Shown here: positions 25,746 through 36,479 of the stretch, piece after piece
How the letters are laid out: every line of letters starts with the position of its first letter
How positions within the stretch are numbered: position 1 is the first letter of the stretch
NCBI GenBank assembly: GCA_958295665.1
Contig: OY282560.1
Location: forward strand, 56,420,333 to 56,484,332
Origin: Tipula vernalis
Lineage: Eukaryota; Arthropoda; Insecta; Diptera; Tipulidae
Direction: 5' to 3'
Length of the DNA: 64,000 bases
The notes under the pieces: model-generated
Told to the model about the DNA's origin: nothing
What the model saw: only the letters and a program-made list of their open reading frames with translations
Database searches by the model: none
Program-made: the position numbers and the translations under genes

Positions 25746-28461
25746 ATATATATTCGACTGTAGTTTCTGGGGTCTCTTTTGTATAGGCCTTAAACGTAAA
25801 ATGTCAAATGGTTGATCCTAGGGGTCAGCGATATAAATACAGGCAATACATATACGGCATGTTGCATCAAATTTCAATGACGAAATCTGTTCAACAAAAA
25901 TCAAAAATTGATATTCGACTGTAGTTTCTGGGGTCTCTTTTGAATAGAACCTTGAACGTAAGATGTCACATAATCGATCCTAGGGGTCAGCGATATAAAT
26001 ATCAGGCAATATATATACGGCATGTTGCATCAAATTTCAATGACGAAATCTGTTCAACAAAAATCAAAAGATTGAAATTCGACTATAGTTTCTGGGATCT
26101 CTATCACATAGGCCTTGTATGTGAAATGCCACATGGTCAATCCTAGGGGTCAGCGATATAATTAACAGGCAATATATACATATATACGGCATGTTGCATC
26201 AAATTTCAATGACGAAATCTGTTCAACAAAAATCAAAAGATTGATATTCGACTGTAGTTTCTGAGGTCTCGTTTACATAGGCGTTAAACGTAAAATGTCA
26301 CATGGTCGATCCTAGGGGTCAGCGATATAAATAACAGGCAATATATATACAGCATGTTGCATCAAATTTCAATGTCGAAATCTGTTCAACAAAAATCAAA
26401 AGATTGAAATTCGACTATAGTTTCTGGGATCTCTATCACATAGGCCTTGTATGTGAAATGCCACATGGTCAATCCTAGGGGTCAGCGATATAAATAACAG
26501 GCAATATATATACGGCATGTTGCATCAAATTTCAATGACGAAATCTGTTCAACAAAAATCAAAAGATTGATATTCGACTGTAGTTTCTGGGATCTCTTTT
26601 GTATAGGCCTTAAACATAAAATGTCAAATGGTCGATCCTAGGGGTCAGCGATATAAATAACAGACAATATATATACAGCATGTTGCATCAAATTTCAATG
26701 ACGAAATCTGTTCAACAAAAATCAAAAGATTGATATTCGACTATAGTTTCTGAGATCTCTATCACATAGGCCTTGTATGTAAAATATCACATGGTCGATC
26801 CTAGGGGTTGGCTATATAAATAACAGGCAATATATATACGGCATGTTGCATCAAATTTCAATGACGAAATCTGCTCAACAAAAATCAAAAAATTGATATT
26901 CGACTATAGTTTCTGGGGTCTCTTTTGTATAGGCCTTAAACGTAAAATGTCAAATGTTCGATCCTAGGGGTCAGCGATATAAATAACAGGCAATATATAT
27001 ACGGCATGTTGCATCAAATTTCAATGACGAAATCTGTTGAACAAAAATCAAAAGATTGATATTCGACTATAGTTTCTGGGATCTATTTTGTATAGGCCTT
27101 AAACGTAAAATGTCAAATGGTCGATCCTAGGGGTCAGCGATATAAATAACAGGCAATATATATACGGCATGTTGCATCAAATTTCAATGACGAAATCTGT
27201 TCAACAAAAATCAAAAGATTGAAACTCGACTATAGTTTCTGGGATCTCTATCACATAGGCCTTGTATGTGAAATGCCACATGGTCAATCCTAGGGGTCAG
27301 CGATATAAATAACAGGCAATATATATACGGCATGTTGCATCAAATTCAATGACGAAATCTGTTGAACAAAAATCAAAAGATTGATATTCGACTATAGTTT
27401 CTGGGATCTCTATCACATAGGCCTTGTATGTGAAATGCCACATGGTCAATCCTAGGGGTCAGCGATATAAATATCAGGCAATATATATATACAGCATGTT
27501 GCATCAAATTTCAATGACGAAATCTGTTGAACAAAAATCAAAAAATTGACATTCAACTGTAGTTTCTGAGGTCTCGTTTACATAGGCCTTAAACGTAAAA
27601 TGTCACATGGTCGATCCTAGGGGTCAGCGATATAAATAACAGGCAATATATATACGGCATGTTGCATCAAATTTCAACGACGAAATCTGCTCAACAAAAA
27701 TCAAAAAATTGATATTCGACTGTAGTTTCCGGGGTCTCTTTTGTATAGGCCTTAAACGTAAAATGTCACATGGTCGATCCTAGGGGTTAGCGATATAAAT
27801 AACAGGCAATATATATACGGCATGTTGCATCAAATTTTAATGTCGAAATCTGTTCAACAAAAATCAAAAGATTGATATTCGACTATAGTTTCTGGGGTCT
27901 CTTTTGTATAGGCCTTAAACGTAAAATGTCAAATGGTCGATCCTAGGGGTCAGCGATATAAATAACAGGCAATATATATACGGCATGTTGCATCAAATTT
28001 CAATGACGAAATCTGTTCAACAAAAATCAAAAGATTGAAATTCGACTATAGTTTCTGGGATCTCTATCACATAGGCCTTATATGTGAAATGCCACATGGT
28101 CAATCCTAGGGGTTGGCGATATAAATAACAGGCAATATATATACGGCATGTTGCATCAAATTTCAATGACGAAATCTGTTGAACAAAAATCAAAAGATTG
28201 ATATTCGACTGTAGTTTCTGGGATCTCTTTTGTATAGGCCTTAAACGTAAAATGTCACATGGTCGATCCTAGGGGTTGGCTATATAAATAACAGGCAATA
28301 TATATACGGCATGTTGCATCAAATTTCAATGACGAAATCTGTTTAACAAAAATCAAAATATTGATATTCGACTATAGTTTCTGGGATCTCTTTTGTATAG
28401 GCCTTAAACATAAAATGTCAAATGGTCGATCCTAGGGGTCAGCGATATAAATAACAGGCAA
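25742..28461 (+). repeat. 163-bp tandem array, right part (about 16-17 units)
   Basis: Units of 163 bp carry the landmark catgttgcatcaaatttcaa at 25859, 26022, 26191 (169 here, a 6-bp insertion), 26354, 26517 and 26680, continuing to 28461. Two main subtypes intermix: one with gggatctctatcacataggc and one with ggggtctcttttgtataggc, plus a minor gaggtctcgtttacataggc form. The constant part includes tcctaggggtcagcgatata and ggcaatatatatac. A single inverted unit lies at about 30945-31090, beyond the Helitron piece H2. Confidence 0.95.
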
Positions 28462-28919
28462 AAACAAAACCTTCCAATTAAATAATTTCAAAGTTATTAT
28501 TTTATTTGACATAATCAATGTATAATGTCTCATTTTACCAGGTCACTAAGTTTTAAAAAATTAAATATTTAAAGGTTGGTATTTGTTTGTTTCAAATGTG
28601 TTTTCCTTTAATTTTTTTGAGTTACCTTCACTACACATTCAAAATTTGTGTTCGGTTTGATCATATGCGATTTTCGCTTTCATTCTTACCTGAATTTCGG
28701 TTCCATTTGTAATATGAATTTTTTATTTACCACCGCTAAAAATGTTTTCATATCAAAAACCGTTAAAAAAATTCCGCCTTATTGCCAAATTAGAAGAACA
28801 ATTCTATAGCTGCGGCTAGCTTTCTAGGCATTGAATTTATCCATATATGATCCATAAACGTATATAATGTGGATCCTTAGATGTCAATAAAAGACAGATT
28901 CGGCAAAATATTGACATGC
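28462..28919. other. AT-rich spacer between the 163-bp array and Helitron H2
   Basis: About 460 bp with no recognised coding or repeat. It starts exactly where the last array unit is cut off (aggcaaaaacaaaacc) and may hold the worn 5' end of the Helitron; no TC...CTRR ends or terminal hairpin could be assigned. Confidence 0.4.
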
Positions 28920-30870
28920 TGCATTCTAAGGCTTTTCAACTAGCTTTTAGAAATTTCTAAAATCCAATCATTAATGCCGGTCGTCTTACTCAGCAATGCG
29001 TAGTAGATGCATATTTGCAAGTTTAGGCAAATAATTTGAATTTCATTCATTTCGGTCAGAAAACGTTGCAAATAGAATTATACTAAGGACTTGCAGATCA
29101 TGCGGCTAACGCTAGTGCAAATTTGTAACTTCATTCTGGCATTCCAGTGATTCTGCCATCGTCATGTGAAGGTTTACCAAGAACATGACAGAAAGGTGCA
29201 ATGTTACAATGTCAACCTTTGGATAATTCGGCTCGATTGTTTTTTCGTTTAAGTTATGTCAAATCTGAAATGGCCTGAAATTGTTAAGAACCTGCAACAG
29301 GATAAACCACATCAGATCGGCCAGATTTAGTTGTTGAAGTGTTTAAATTGGAATTAAAGGTCATCATTGAATACTTGACGAAGCACGGAGTGCTTATAGA
29401 ATGTTTATGGCATATGTACACTCAATTGAGTTCTAAAAACGAGAAATTCTACATGACCACCTATCAATTATTGCAAAAGATAAATTTAAAACTTCTGAAG
29501 CCATAGATCGTATCGTACTGCCGAAGTTCCAGATATTTACACCGAGCCAAGATTGCATGAGATCGCCTCCCATTGTATGATGCATGAACCATGCGGTCCC
29601 GACAATCCACATGCTCCATGCATACAAAATAATAAATGCAAGAAAATCTTCCTTAAGGAATGCCAGGATAAGGCTATTTCCAGAAATGATAAATGGGTAT
29701 CCTTTGTATCGGCGTCTACATGAACCGACAGTACCATAATGACAGGTACTTGCTACTGAAATATAATTGTCACATCAACGTTGAGATTTATGCATCATTG
29801 CACCAACGTTGATTTCTTGAACGAAGAACAATAACGCTAAATTCATGATGAAATTGCCAATTACATCGATTGTAGATATGTAAATGTATCAGAAGCAATA
29901 TGATGTTTGCTAGAGACACCAACAATGCACGACAGATCGCATGGAATAATAAGACTGTAAGTTCATCCTCCATAACAGCGGAGTATAATTTTTGAAGAAG
30001 GTCGGGAAAATGAAGCTATAAACGACACTCAAAATGGAATCACTAGACTTACAATCAATTACCAGTATACAAAAATCCCTTATCACGTGTACCATCGAGG
30101 AGCGCGGCAAAAAATGGTTGGAAGAATGTACACAGCTAGATCAAATGATTCGTTTCTGTTTGCGATTGATTCTTCTTCACGTTCCTGGGGCGACATCATT
30201 TGAGTATAGCTAGGCGAACTGCCAATTATTTTGAATATTCCAACCTCTAGGAAGCAGCGTTTCATCGCAATTCGTTTGACACGAAAGAAATGTTTAGACG
30301 AAGCATTAGTTTTTCAAATATCATACCAAACGAGGCAAGGTTTTGCATTAATTTCTGCTTTCTGCAATCCCATCAATGCTGTGGTTCTTTGGGATAAATT
30401 CAAGTTGAATTTGACTTTAAGTTTTTTGCTAGATTATGACAGTGAAGCGACATGTAATTTAATGTGCTGCGTCAACATTGTGCTGAGGGTGCTAAGTTTG
30501 ATCTACCTTAACCAACGGAAACTCGGAATATTCCTACACAATGCAACGTACTTGAGAAATAAGAGAAAGCAGAAACTCGCATTCGAAATTTGAATCCGCA
30601 GCAGTTGACAGCATTCACAAATATTATATTCACTATACGAAGATTTCGAGAATAATCAGGCGGCTGATTATTCTTAGATGGCCTAGGAGGATCCAGTCTG
30701 ATAAACTTTACAATATATTGATACATTTTAGTAGAGGTATTAGACAAATGGTAATATCATTCGCCACCACAGGAATAGCACCAACTTTGCTAAAAGGTGG
30801 CCGTTCAGTTCACAGCGCCTTAAATTACGATTACGAAGGTTGTAAACTTGAATATCTAACATGAACAAAA
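28920..30870 (+). pseudogene. Helitron Rep-helicase pseudogene, plus strand (H2)
   Basis: No long frame survives, but the plus strand read across frames keeps the Helitron order. N-terminal domain: INAGRLTQQCVVDAY, ANNLNFIHFGQKTLQIELY and GIPVILPSS (28960-29170). Rep region: SDRPDLVVEVFKLELK (29310-29360), EAIDRIV, then in a third frame MMHEPCGPDNPHA (29575-29620). Later VGRMYTARSNDS (30110-30150), FALISAFCNPINAVVLWDKF (30340-30410) and YDSEATCNL. The helicase start LFLDGLGGS (30675-30705) is a Walker A remnant without its Lys, followed by TTGIAPTLLKGGRSVHSAL (30765-30825). Helitron Rep-helicases cut and unwind DNA for rolling-circle transposition. Many stops and shifts show long decay, and the copy ends inside the helicase. 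Confidence 0.85.
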
Positions 30871-30944
30871 CAATTTACAGTTGAAATCATTCGTGACATT
30901 TTATAAAATATTATACAATATGTATGTATTATAAAATAGTGATC

Positions 30945-31090
30945 CCAGAAACTATAGTCGAATATCAATCTTTTGATTTTTGTTGAACAGATTTCGTCGT
31001 TGAAGTTTGATGCAACATGCCGTATATATAAATTACCTGTTATTTATTCACTAACCCTTAGGATTGATTATATGATCGACCTTGTGACAT
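30945..31090 (-). repeat. single inverted copy of the 163-bp unit
   Basis: Reads as the reverse complement of the array unit: cagaaactatagtcgaatat, cttttgatttttgttgaacag, aacatgccgtatatata and ccttaggattga. It lies on the far side of Helitron H2 in opposite orientation to the main array and is about 90 per cent complete. Confidence 0.88.
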
Positions 31091-31248
31091 TTAGCGTACT
31101 TGATGGACATAGCTGGTAGTCTAATATACAATATTTGATACTTCTTAATTCAAGTTCAACTTTTTTGGGATTTAAATGCAACATTTGATGCACAAAATAT
31201 CGCCTGAATGTATGCAATTTGTACAAACACATACTTGCATATTTTTTG

Positions 31249-32015
31249 TTATTTGGGAAGAATTTCACTTCGGTATGGTTTGTTTAACTGTGAAGGATCC
31301 GTTGTGATGATTAAATCGACACTGCAATACATCTTGGAATCCCCGTCAATTAAATTAAGCACCTCTTTTTTAATTTGGTAGGAATTATCATTTAACTGGC
31401 AAACAAGATCCAAAGAATCACCAAAAGTTTGGTGAACAATTGAGTTTGGTGGGAATCTCAATCATGTTTTGTCCATTATTATTATTATTATTATTGGGGG
31501 GGGCCATGCGGGCGATCAGCCACTTCGCACTGCGACCTAAAAGATCTATTGTGCTGGCCCCTACTTAATTATCCGTCCAATCAATATTCAGGTTCTTAAT
31601 GAACCTGACAATCTTTCGGCATATGCTGTTCCACCTTAGATTAGGGTTTTTTGTCAAGGTTTTCTCCTTTAGCGCCGTACTTTAGCCTGTGCCAAATGGC
31701 CAAAAATGTACCAAGTGGCCTTAGTTACCAGTGGTTGCCACGAGGAGGCAGTACGTACACTTGCGAATTGTGAACAGGTTACCCCTTACACAATTGTACC
31801 CATCACGCAGCTGCCTAATGACAAGACCAGAACAGCTCACGTGATGCGCACCCTATACTGGAAGGTTACGGAGCTGGTAGATTAATCTACTCAACTTTGA
31901 TCCCCCCCCCTCCAATAGACGCCAAACCACCATATTTTGTCCATTAGTACATTACAGTGTTCCATTTCCCAATTGCAGCCACTACTTGGAAAATTCTCGT
32001 ACCAAAGAAAGTATG
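31249..32015 (-). pseudogene. Helitron helicase middle fragment (H3), split by a SINE-like insertion
   Basis: On the minus strand, 31947-32015 reads QLGNGTL and, after the insertion at 31479-31934 is skipped, continues as NMIEIPTKLNCS and, one frame over, FGDSLDLVCQLNDN, KKEVLNLIDGDSKMYCSVD and NKPYRSEIL (31249-31461). This is the Helitron helicase stretch between the Walker motifs and the C-terminal PPH-VGA block. The same stretch occurs independently in H4 (32500-32640), so H3 is another copy. Frameshifts make it inactive. Confidence 0.78.
31479..31934 (-). mobile_element. SINE-like insertion with (TAA)n tail and 12-bp target duplication
   Basis: A 456-bp insertion is flanked by identical 12-mers TTTTGTCCATTA at 31467-31478 and 31935-31946. 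The left edge is (TTA)n followed by a G run, so on the minus strand the element ends in (TAA)n, as in I-like LINEs and some SINEs. The body is much more GC-rich than its surroundings. No coding frame is seen. Taking it out restores a readable Helitron helicase passage on the minus strand, which supports the boundaries. It could be a SINE or an internally deleted LINE; I cannot name the family. Confidence 0.85.
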
Positions 32016-32169
32016 ATTTCTTTTAACATAATAATAAGCCGGTTTCATTTTACAAAAAGTGAAAATGTAAGGTATATTGTAAATTAATATAATATGATCA
32101 AATTTTAGAATTCATAAATCAAAAAATGTCTTTATAAACAACATTTTTAGTAAAAATGCTACTACTTCC

Positions 32170-33526
32170 ATGAATCAGATTTCCCTGGTGCGGCGTTGGC
32201 AGAATCTTAACTTTGACGTCATAGGAACGACAAACCCGTGAGTTAAGGGGTTGAGATTCCGAAGTAGCATGACTATAGTTCCAACTTTAAGATTCAGAGT
32301 ATGTTGAGGTAGCCCAACCGGATTGATAGAATTCAAATATTCTAGTGGAAAGTTAAGACGCTCACTTTCATAATATGTACTTAAATACACTCGAATTTGT
32401 TCAGGAAGCAAGCCAATAATATGATTGTTGATTCCGTCCACATCAACGTTCTTTGGGAATAAAATTACTTTTCTCGATAAGGAAGGGATGTCATTTAAAA
32501 AAATTGCTTTTCCAAAAGTTTATTTTACCAAATCATCGCCACAAATAAAATTTTCGGTAATTTCAATAGTGTCAGGTGGTAAGTTGTTCCCACAATCAAG
32601 TGTTCCAGCTCCAAGTTGTAACAACCAATTATTATAGTCTTGATCAACTCATCTCATGTTCTCTACTAAACTCAGCTTCTCAAAATTGTGCCAGTTTTGC
32701 GAATACTTTAAGCTTCATTGAACCACAGCAGACCGCATTGCATGTGGAACAATAGCTAAACATTGCCGGAAATTCCGTCCAATTAACATGACCTTTCCAC
32801 CAAACGGGACGTTTGTTTGCATAACTTCTTGCAGCAACTTGTCAATTGTATTGAGAACATGACTGGATGCCATAATGCACTCATCTATAATAATCAATTT
32901 TGCACGACGAATATCTTCTGCACCCTCACTTTCCATTCTCAATCCTGAGATGGATGTTTCTCCGATTGGTACAGGCAGTTTAAAAAGTGAATAGCATGTT
33001 CGTCCATTAATTAATAAATTAGCAGCTACTCCAGTTGTTGCCGTAGCCAAAACTAAGTGCTTTCATGCGCGAAAATGACGAATCAGTGTTTCATACAAAT
33101 AAATTTTTTCCCGCTACCTCCAGGACCATCAAGAAAATAACATTTTGGACTACTGTTTTTATCTTGAGTTGCACCAACAATTTTGTGAAATACACAGGAC
33201 TACATGGGGTTAAAAGAGGAGATCATATTTTCGGCAATCTCCTTCTCTTCTTCAAAATTGAATGGAGCGTAGTCAATATTAGGTAATCTGCTTGTAACAT
33301 TGGGTAGGTTGAAAGAATCTAGAGTAAATCCTAGTATTCTTAATGCGGATTGAATGCCCTTTAAAGCATATGATTCACAACTGGTGCAATGCTCATCCCA
33401 ACCGTGGAGTTTGCGGCATATATCTTCAGTCATGTCTTCCTTATTTTCATTCCAAAGCAACAAAGGGTCAGATGGCGAGGAAAAGGCACAAAAATATGCA
33501 AAAAGCTGTCTCATTTGGGCAGGCAT
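32170..33526 (-). pseudogene. Helitron Pif1-like helicase region
   Basis: 33200-33526 holds QMRQLFAYFCAFSSPSDPLLLW and YALKGIQSALRILGFTLDSF. The Walker A loop reads LDGPGGSGKK near 33105-33135, followed by a stop; the frame resumes as TATTGVAANLLINGRTCYSLFKLP, LIIIDECIMAS (Walker B) and PFGGKVMLIGRNFRQCL (32715-33050). 32440-32700 continues with WLLQLGAGTL and IEITENFICGDDLVK through several stops, then NVDVDGINNHIIGLLPE, FPLEYLNSINPVGLPQHTLNLKVGTIVMLLRNLNP. This is a superfamily 1 (Pif1) 5'-3' helicase, which unwinds the donor strand during transposition. It is inactive through frameshifts and stops. Confidence 0.87.
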
Positions 33527-33573
33527 AGCATACGATTTAGCGTCTTCCAGAGTTTTTTGCCAAATTGAATCAT

Positions 33574-35695
33574 CTAAAAGAAATCGTTTTTCCTTTGCTG
33601 CTTCCTGGTATGTTTCACAACATTTGACCCCACCGCTAACTGCAATCGTTCTAACGTCTTCAAATGATTTAGCTCCCGTCTATGTTGAAGCAAGAGTCTA
33701 AGATAAAATCTTTCAGAATCCTTGATACTAACAGTATACATCCGACCAATAACTTTATTCCCACCACGTTGTCGCTTTTTCCAGGAAGTGTTTTTGCGTC
33801 CTAAACATAGTGAACAGGGATTTCCCAATATATCCACTGGTTTGCATCTGGATCATCTGGATTTTGGTTGAGTTTAAACCAAGCAGTAAGTTTTGTGTCT
33901 CTGGCACGGTCTGCTACATGCAGTATATTCCCTATGCGAAAGCAAACGCTCTGCTCTTCCTGCAAATGAACTGGCAATCGGTATATGGTATGGGAAACAA
34001 AAAATTCTCCAAATGGCTTCTGGTGCACTGACATAGCGCGAATTCACATACATTAAAGATTCATCGTGATTATTTTTTCCGGATACCGAAACATTAGCAC
34101 AATCATGTCCTTTATACACATATTTAAACAAATATTTCACGCTCTTTACTGTGGCACATCATCGTATTTCAACGTTGATATGGCAGTTATATTTTAGATA
34201 AAGATATGGATTGTATGGGACCATCCAACTGTTATCAATGCGACGACCGGGAAAAACTTCTATTTCGTTTGTCTCTCGTCTTTTGTACTTGGGGTATCCG
34301 TTCACATTTCCTAATGTAATATCTTGAAATTCTGAAATTCTTTTGGAAAAGCTTTGGAACATTTCCCTTGCACCATGCATGGACTGTTTAGATTACGGTT
34401 GCCACATCGTGTATGGATCATATTTCTAACAATGATTTCAAAAAGATGAGGCGATAATTCTTGGTCAGGAATTTCAGCAATAACAATTTTGTCGATGTCT
34501 TCTTCAGTTCGTAATTTTGAATCGTCATCGAAAATGATTAAAATATGACCATGTGGCAATCCTCGCTTTTGAAATTCTATTACATGAACGATTGCCTTCA
34601 CAGTTCCAAAAAGAGATTTTTTCATAATGTCCGTTACTAAATTATTTAACTTTTAGCCGAAAAACTCTAGCTACCAAATCTGGCCGATGTTCCACTTTTT
34701 GCCAGGGCTCAAGGTTTTCTACGATTTCTTTCCATTTCGGATTGTAGGTCATGGTGACAAAAAAATCCGGCTTGCCATTCTTTCTAACAATTGCCATAGC
34801 GTCCTGGTAATGCTGTTGCATATTGCGAGGGCTACCCTGAAAGCTAGGTGGGCAATATTACAGATTTTCCAACCTGCTTGTTTCCCGAATCTGCGTCACG
34901 ATTTAAGTATTCAATTAAAGCTTTATAGCTATCTGCTCTTAATGCCGGTTGATTGTTTCGGATCCATTGAAGATCGTTTGACTCTGCGCGAATATAAGCG
35001 TCAGCCACATACTGCTGGGTTAACCGTCCTGCGTTCAGCAACTGGGAAAACACCTCTCTAACTGACAAACGATAAGAAAAATATTCCTTCATTGATACTC
35101 GGGATCGCTTATCTGTCTCGTTCTTTTTACAGCGACAAATTTGTGTGCTCCATCCTTCCTGACCCGTCGGAAATAAAATCGGGTTCGTAACCCTTGGTCA
35201 GTTTCAATAGCTTGTTTTCCACTTCATGAAGTATTAAAATTGATTTTGCAAGTGGATGTTTGTTAATTATATCAGCTAATTTTCTCATGATCATTTCTGA
35301 GCACTGCTTATGGTTCTCTGGAAGGTTCATTCGTTGGTAGATTGGGCAAATTTTATGGCTTCATTTCCTTCAGGATACACTGTTCCAATCCGATGAACTA
35401 TTTGTCCGCATACGCGAAAGCAATACGGTCCTTTTCCTTGAGGTGGCTTAATGTTAGGCTCCAGTCGAGGCAAACGCAAATGAACTATTATACGATCGTA
35501 TGCATTCCATAAATTGTTTGCTTTCTGGCAGAACATTGGTCAAAAGATTTTCTTAAATGCTCGGGATAGTTATCAAGTGGAGATAATTTAACTTGGCCCT
35601 TCTGGCAACATCGAGTAAACTCATTAGTACTATTTCCAGTTTTTTCTTCTGCGAAGTTAAGCGAAAAGTCTGTAGTCACAAGGCGTAACCGCTTA
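33574..35695 (-). pseudogene. Helitron Rep N-terminal and HUH endonuclease region
   Basis: From 35690 down: FTRCCQKGQVKLSPL, the helitron-like N-terminal domain with PYCFRVCGQIVHRIG and YPEGNEA, EYFSYRLSVREVFSQLLNAGRLTQQYVADAY (35050-35092), then the Rep catalytic part. The metal-binding HUH motif is RGLPHGHILI (near 34550) and the two catalytic Tyr are in MKYLFKYVYKG (near 34125), spaced four residues apart as in Helitron Y2 transposases. Between them are HTRCGNRNLNSPCMVQGKCSK and DNSWMVPYNPYLYLKYNCHINVE. Further down, EAIWRIFCFPYHI and GRMYTVSIKDSERFYLRLLL complete the domain. The protein nicks and rejoins single strands. At least five frame changes break it, though the catalytic residues survive. 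Confidence 0.88.
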
Positions 35696-35699
35696 AGTC

Positions 35700-36200
35700 A
35701 AATTTGATAATTTTTCTAGAGACGTAGAAAAAGTTGAATAATAAATTCATTTCCGTTTATGCCGACTAAAGCTACTTCGGCTTGCGATCACAGCATTTGG
35801 CCACAAGGCTTTACCACTTAAGTCAATCATTTAGTGAAGTTAGAAAAGAGCTAGAAGAAGAAGTTCTGCTTCGATCATTTTCAAGCCGTATGTCATGTAC
35901 GTCAAAGTTTACGGTATGGCCGAGCGCGAGAAGAGCGATGTAAAAATTACTACCACCGGCCACGATAAGTGCAATTTTACAGTCGCTTTAGCAGTAACTG
36001 TTGACGGGAAGAAGTTGCCTCCGTATGTAATATTTAAGTGGAAAACCATTCCTAAGGGTAAATTTTCATGCAATATGATCATATCGGCCAACGAGAAAGG
36101 GTGGATGTCCTCCAGCGAGATGATGCCATCTTCCAAGATTATTTTGAAGGTGTTTCCATTAATCACCTTTACATTAAACTTATCATTAGTATAGTTATTG
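35700..36200 (+). pseudogene. pogo/Tigger-type DDE transposase fragment
   Basis: An open frame from 35895 reads SDVKITTTGHDKCNFTVALAVTVDGKKLPPYVIFKWKTIPKG, then EKGWMSSSEM, the central part of DDE_1 transposases (pogo/Tigger/jerky, Tc1-mariner superfamily). Only about 70 residues of homology remain. The first Asp region should lie just before 35895 but is damaged, and the later Asp motifs are missing. A 25-bp motif built on cacaaggc..taccgcttaagtcaa occurs twice nearby (about 35678 and 35800), perhaps the remains of a terminal repeat. Confidence 0.75.
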
Positions 36201-36479
36201 TTTTAATTTTCTCATAGAATAAATCGTAGGTTGAGATGTATTTTGGTTAGGAGTAGAACCGATATTCTCCATTGGCTTAAGAGCTTTAACTTCGTTTTCA
36301 AGCGTCTTGATACTTTTCTTCGTAGAAGACGCGTAGACTCAGTTGGGTTGGTCACCGCTTACCATCCGAATTACACATTAAGTTTCATGAGAAGAGCCCT
36401 TAAATTCAACCCTTAAAGTGTTATGTCTGGAAAGTGGTTTAATAGGACTGCGTAGCCGATAATCATCCCTGTAAAAATT

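Larger units (their letters stand above)
32165..35695 (-). mobile_element. Helitron, near-complete Rep-helicase remnant (H4)
   Basis: One minus-strand Helitron protein can be followed almost end to end across several frameshifts and stops: N-terminal region, HUH endonuclease, middle region, Pif1-type helicase. This order identifies an autonomous Helitron of the animal type. It lies tail-to-tail with H2. The 5'-TC and 3'-CTRR termini were not located; the C-terminus degrades after MLLRNLNP (about 32260). Confidence 0.88.

Noticed and set aside
22745..28461. CRISPR-like array
   Set aside because: Tandem units without distinct spacers, in a eukaryotic genome.
29433..30265. Minus-strand frames of 60-66 codons
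   Set aside because: Antisense shadows of Helitron H2, which is recognisable only on the plus strand.
31890..31912. Poly-C/poly-G patches (13389, 31492, 31903) as G-quadruplexes
   Set aside because: Single runs without the needed spacing of four G tracts.
36231..36416. 61-codon plus-strand frame after the pogo fragment
   Set aside because: Does not continue the transposase and has no motif.
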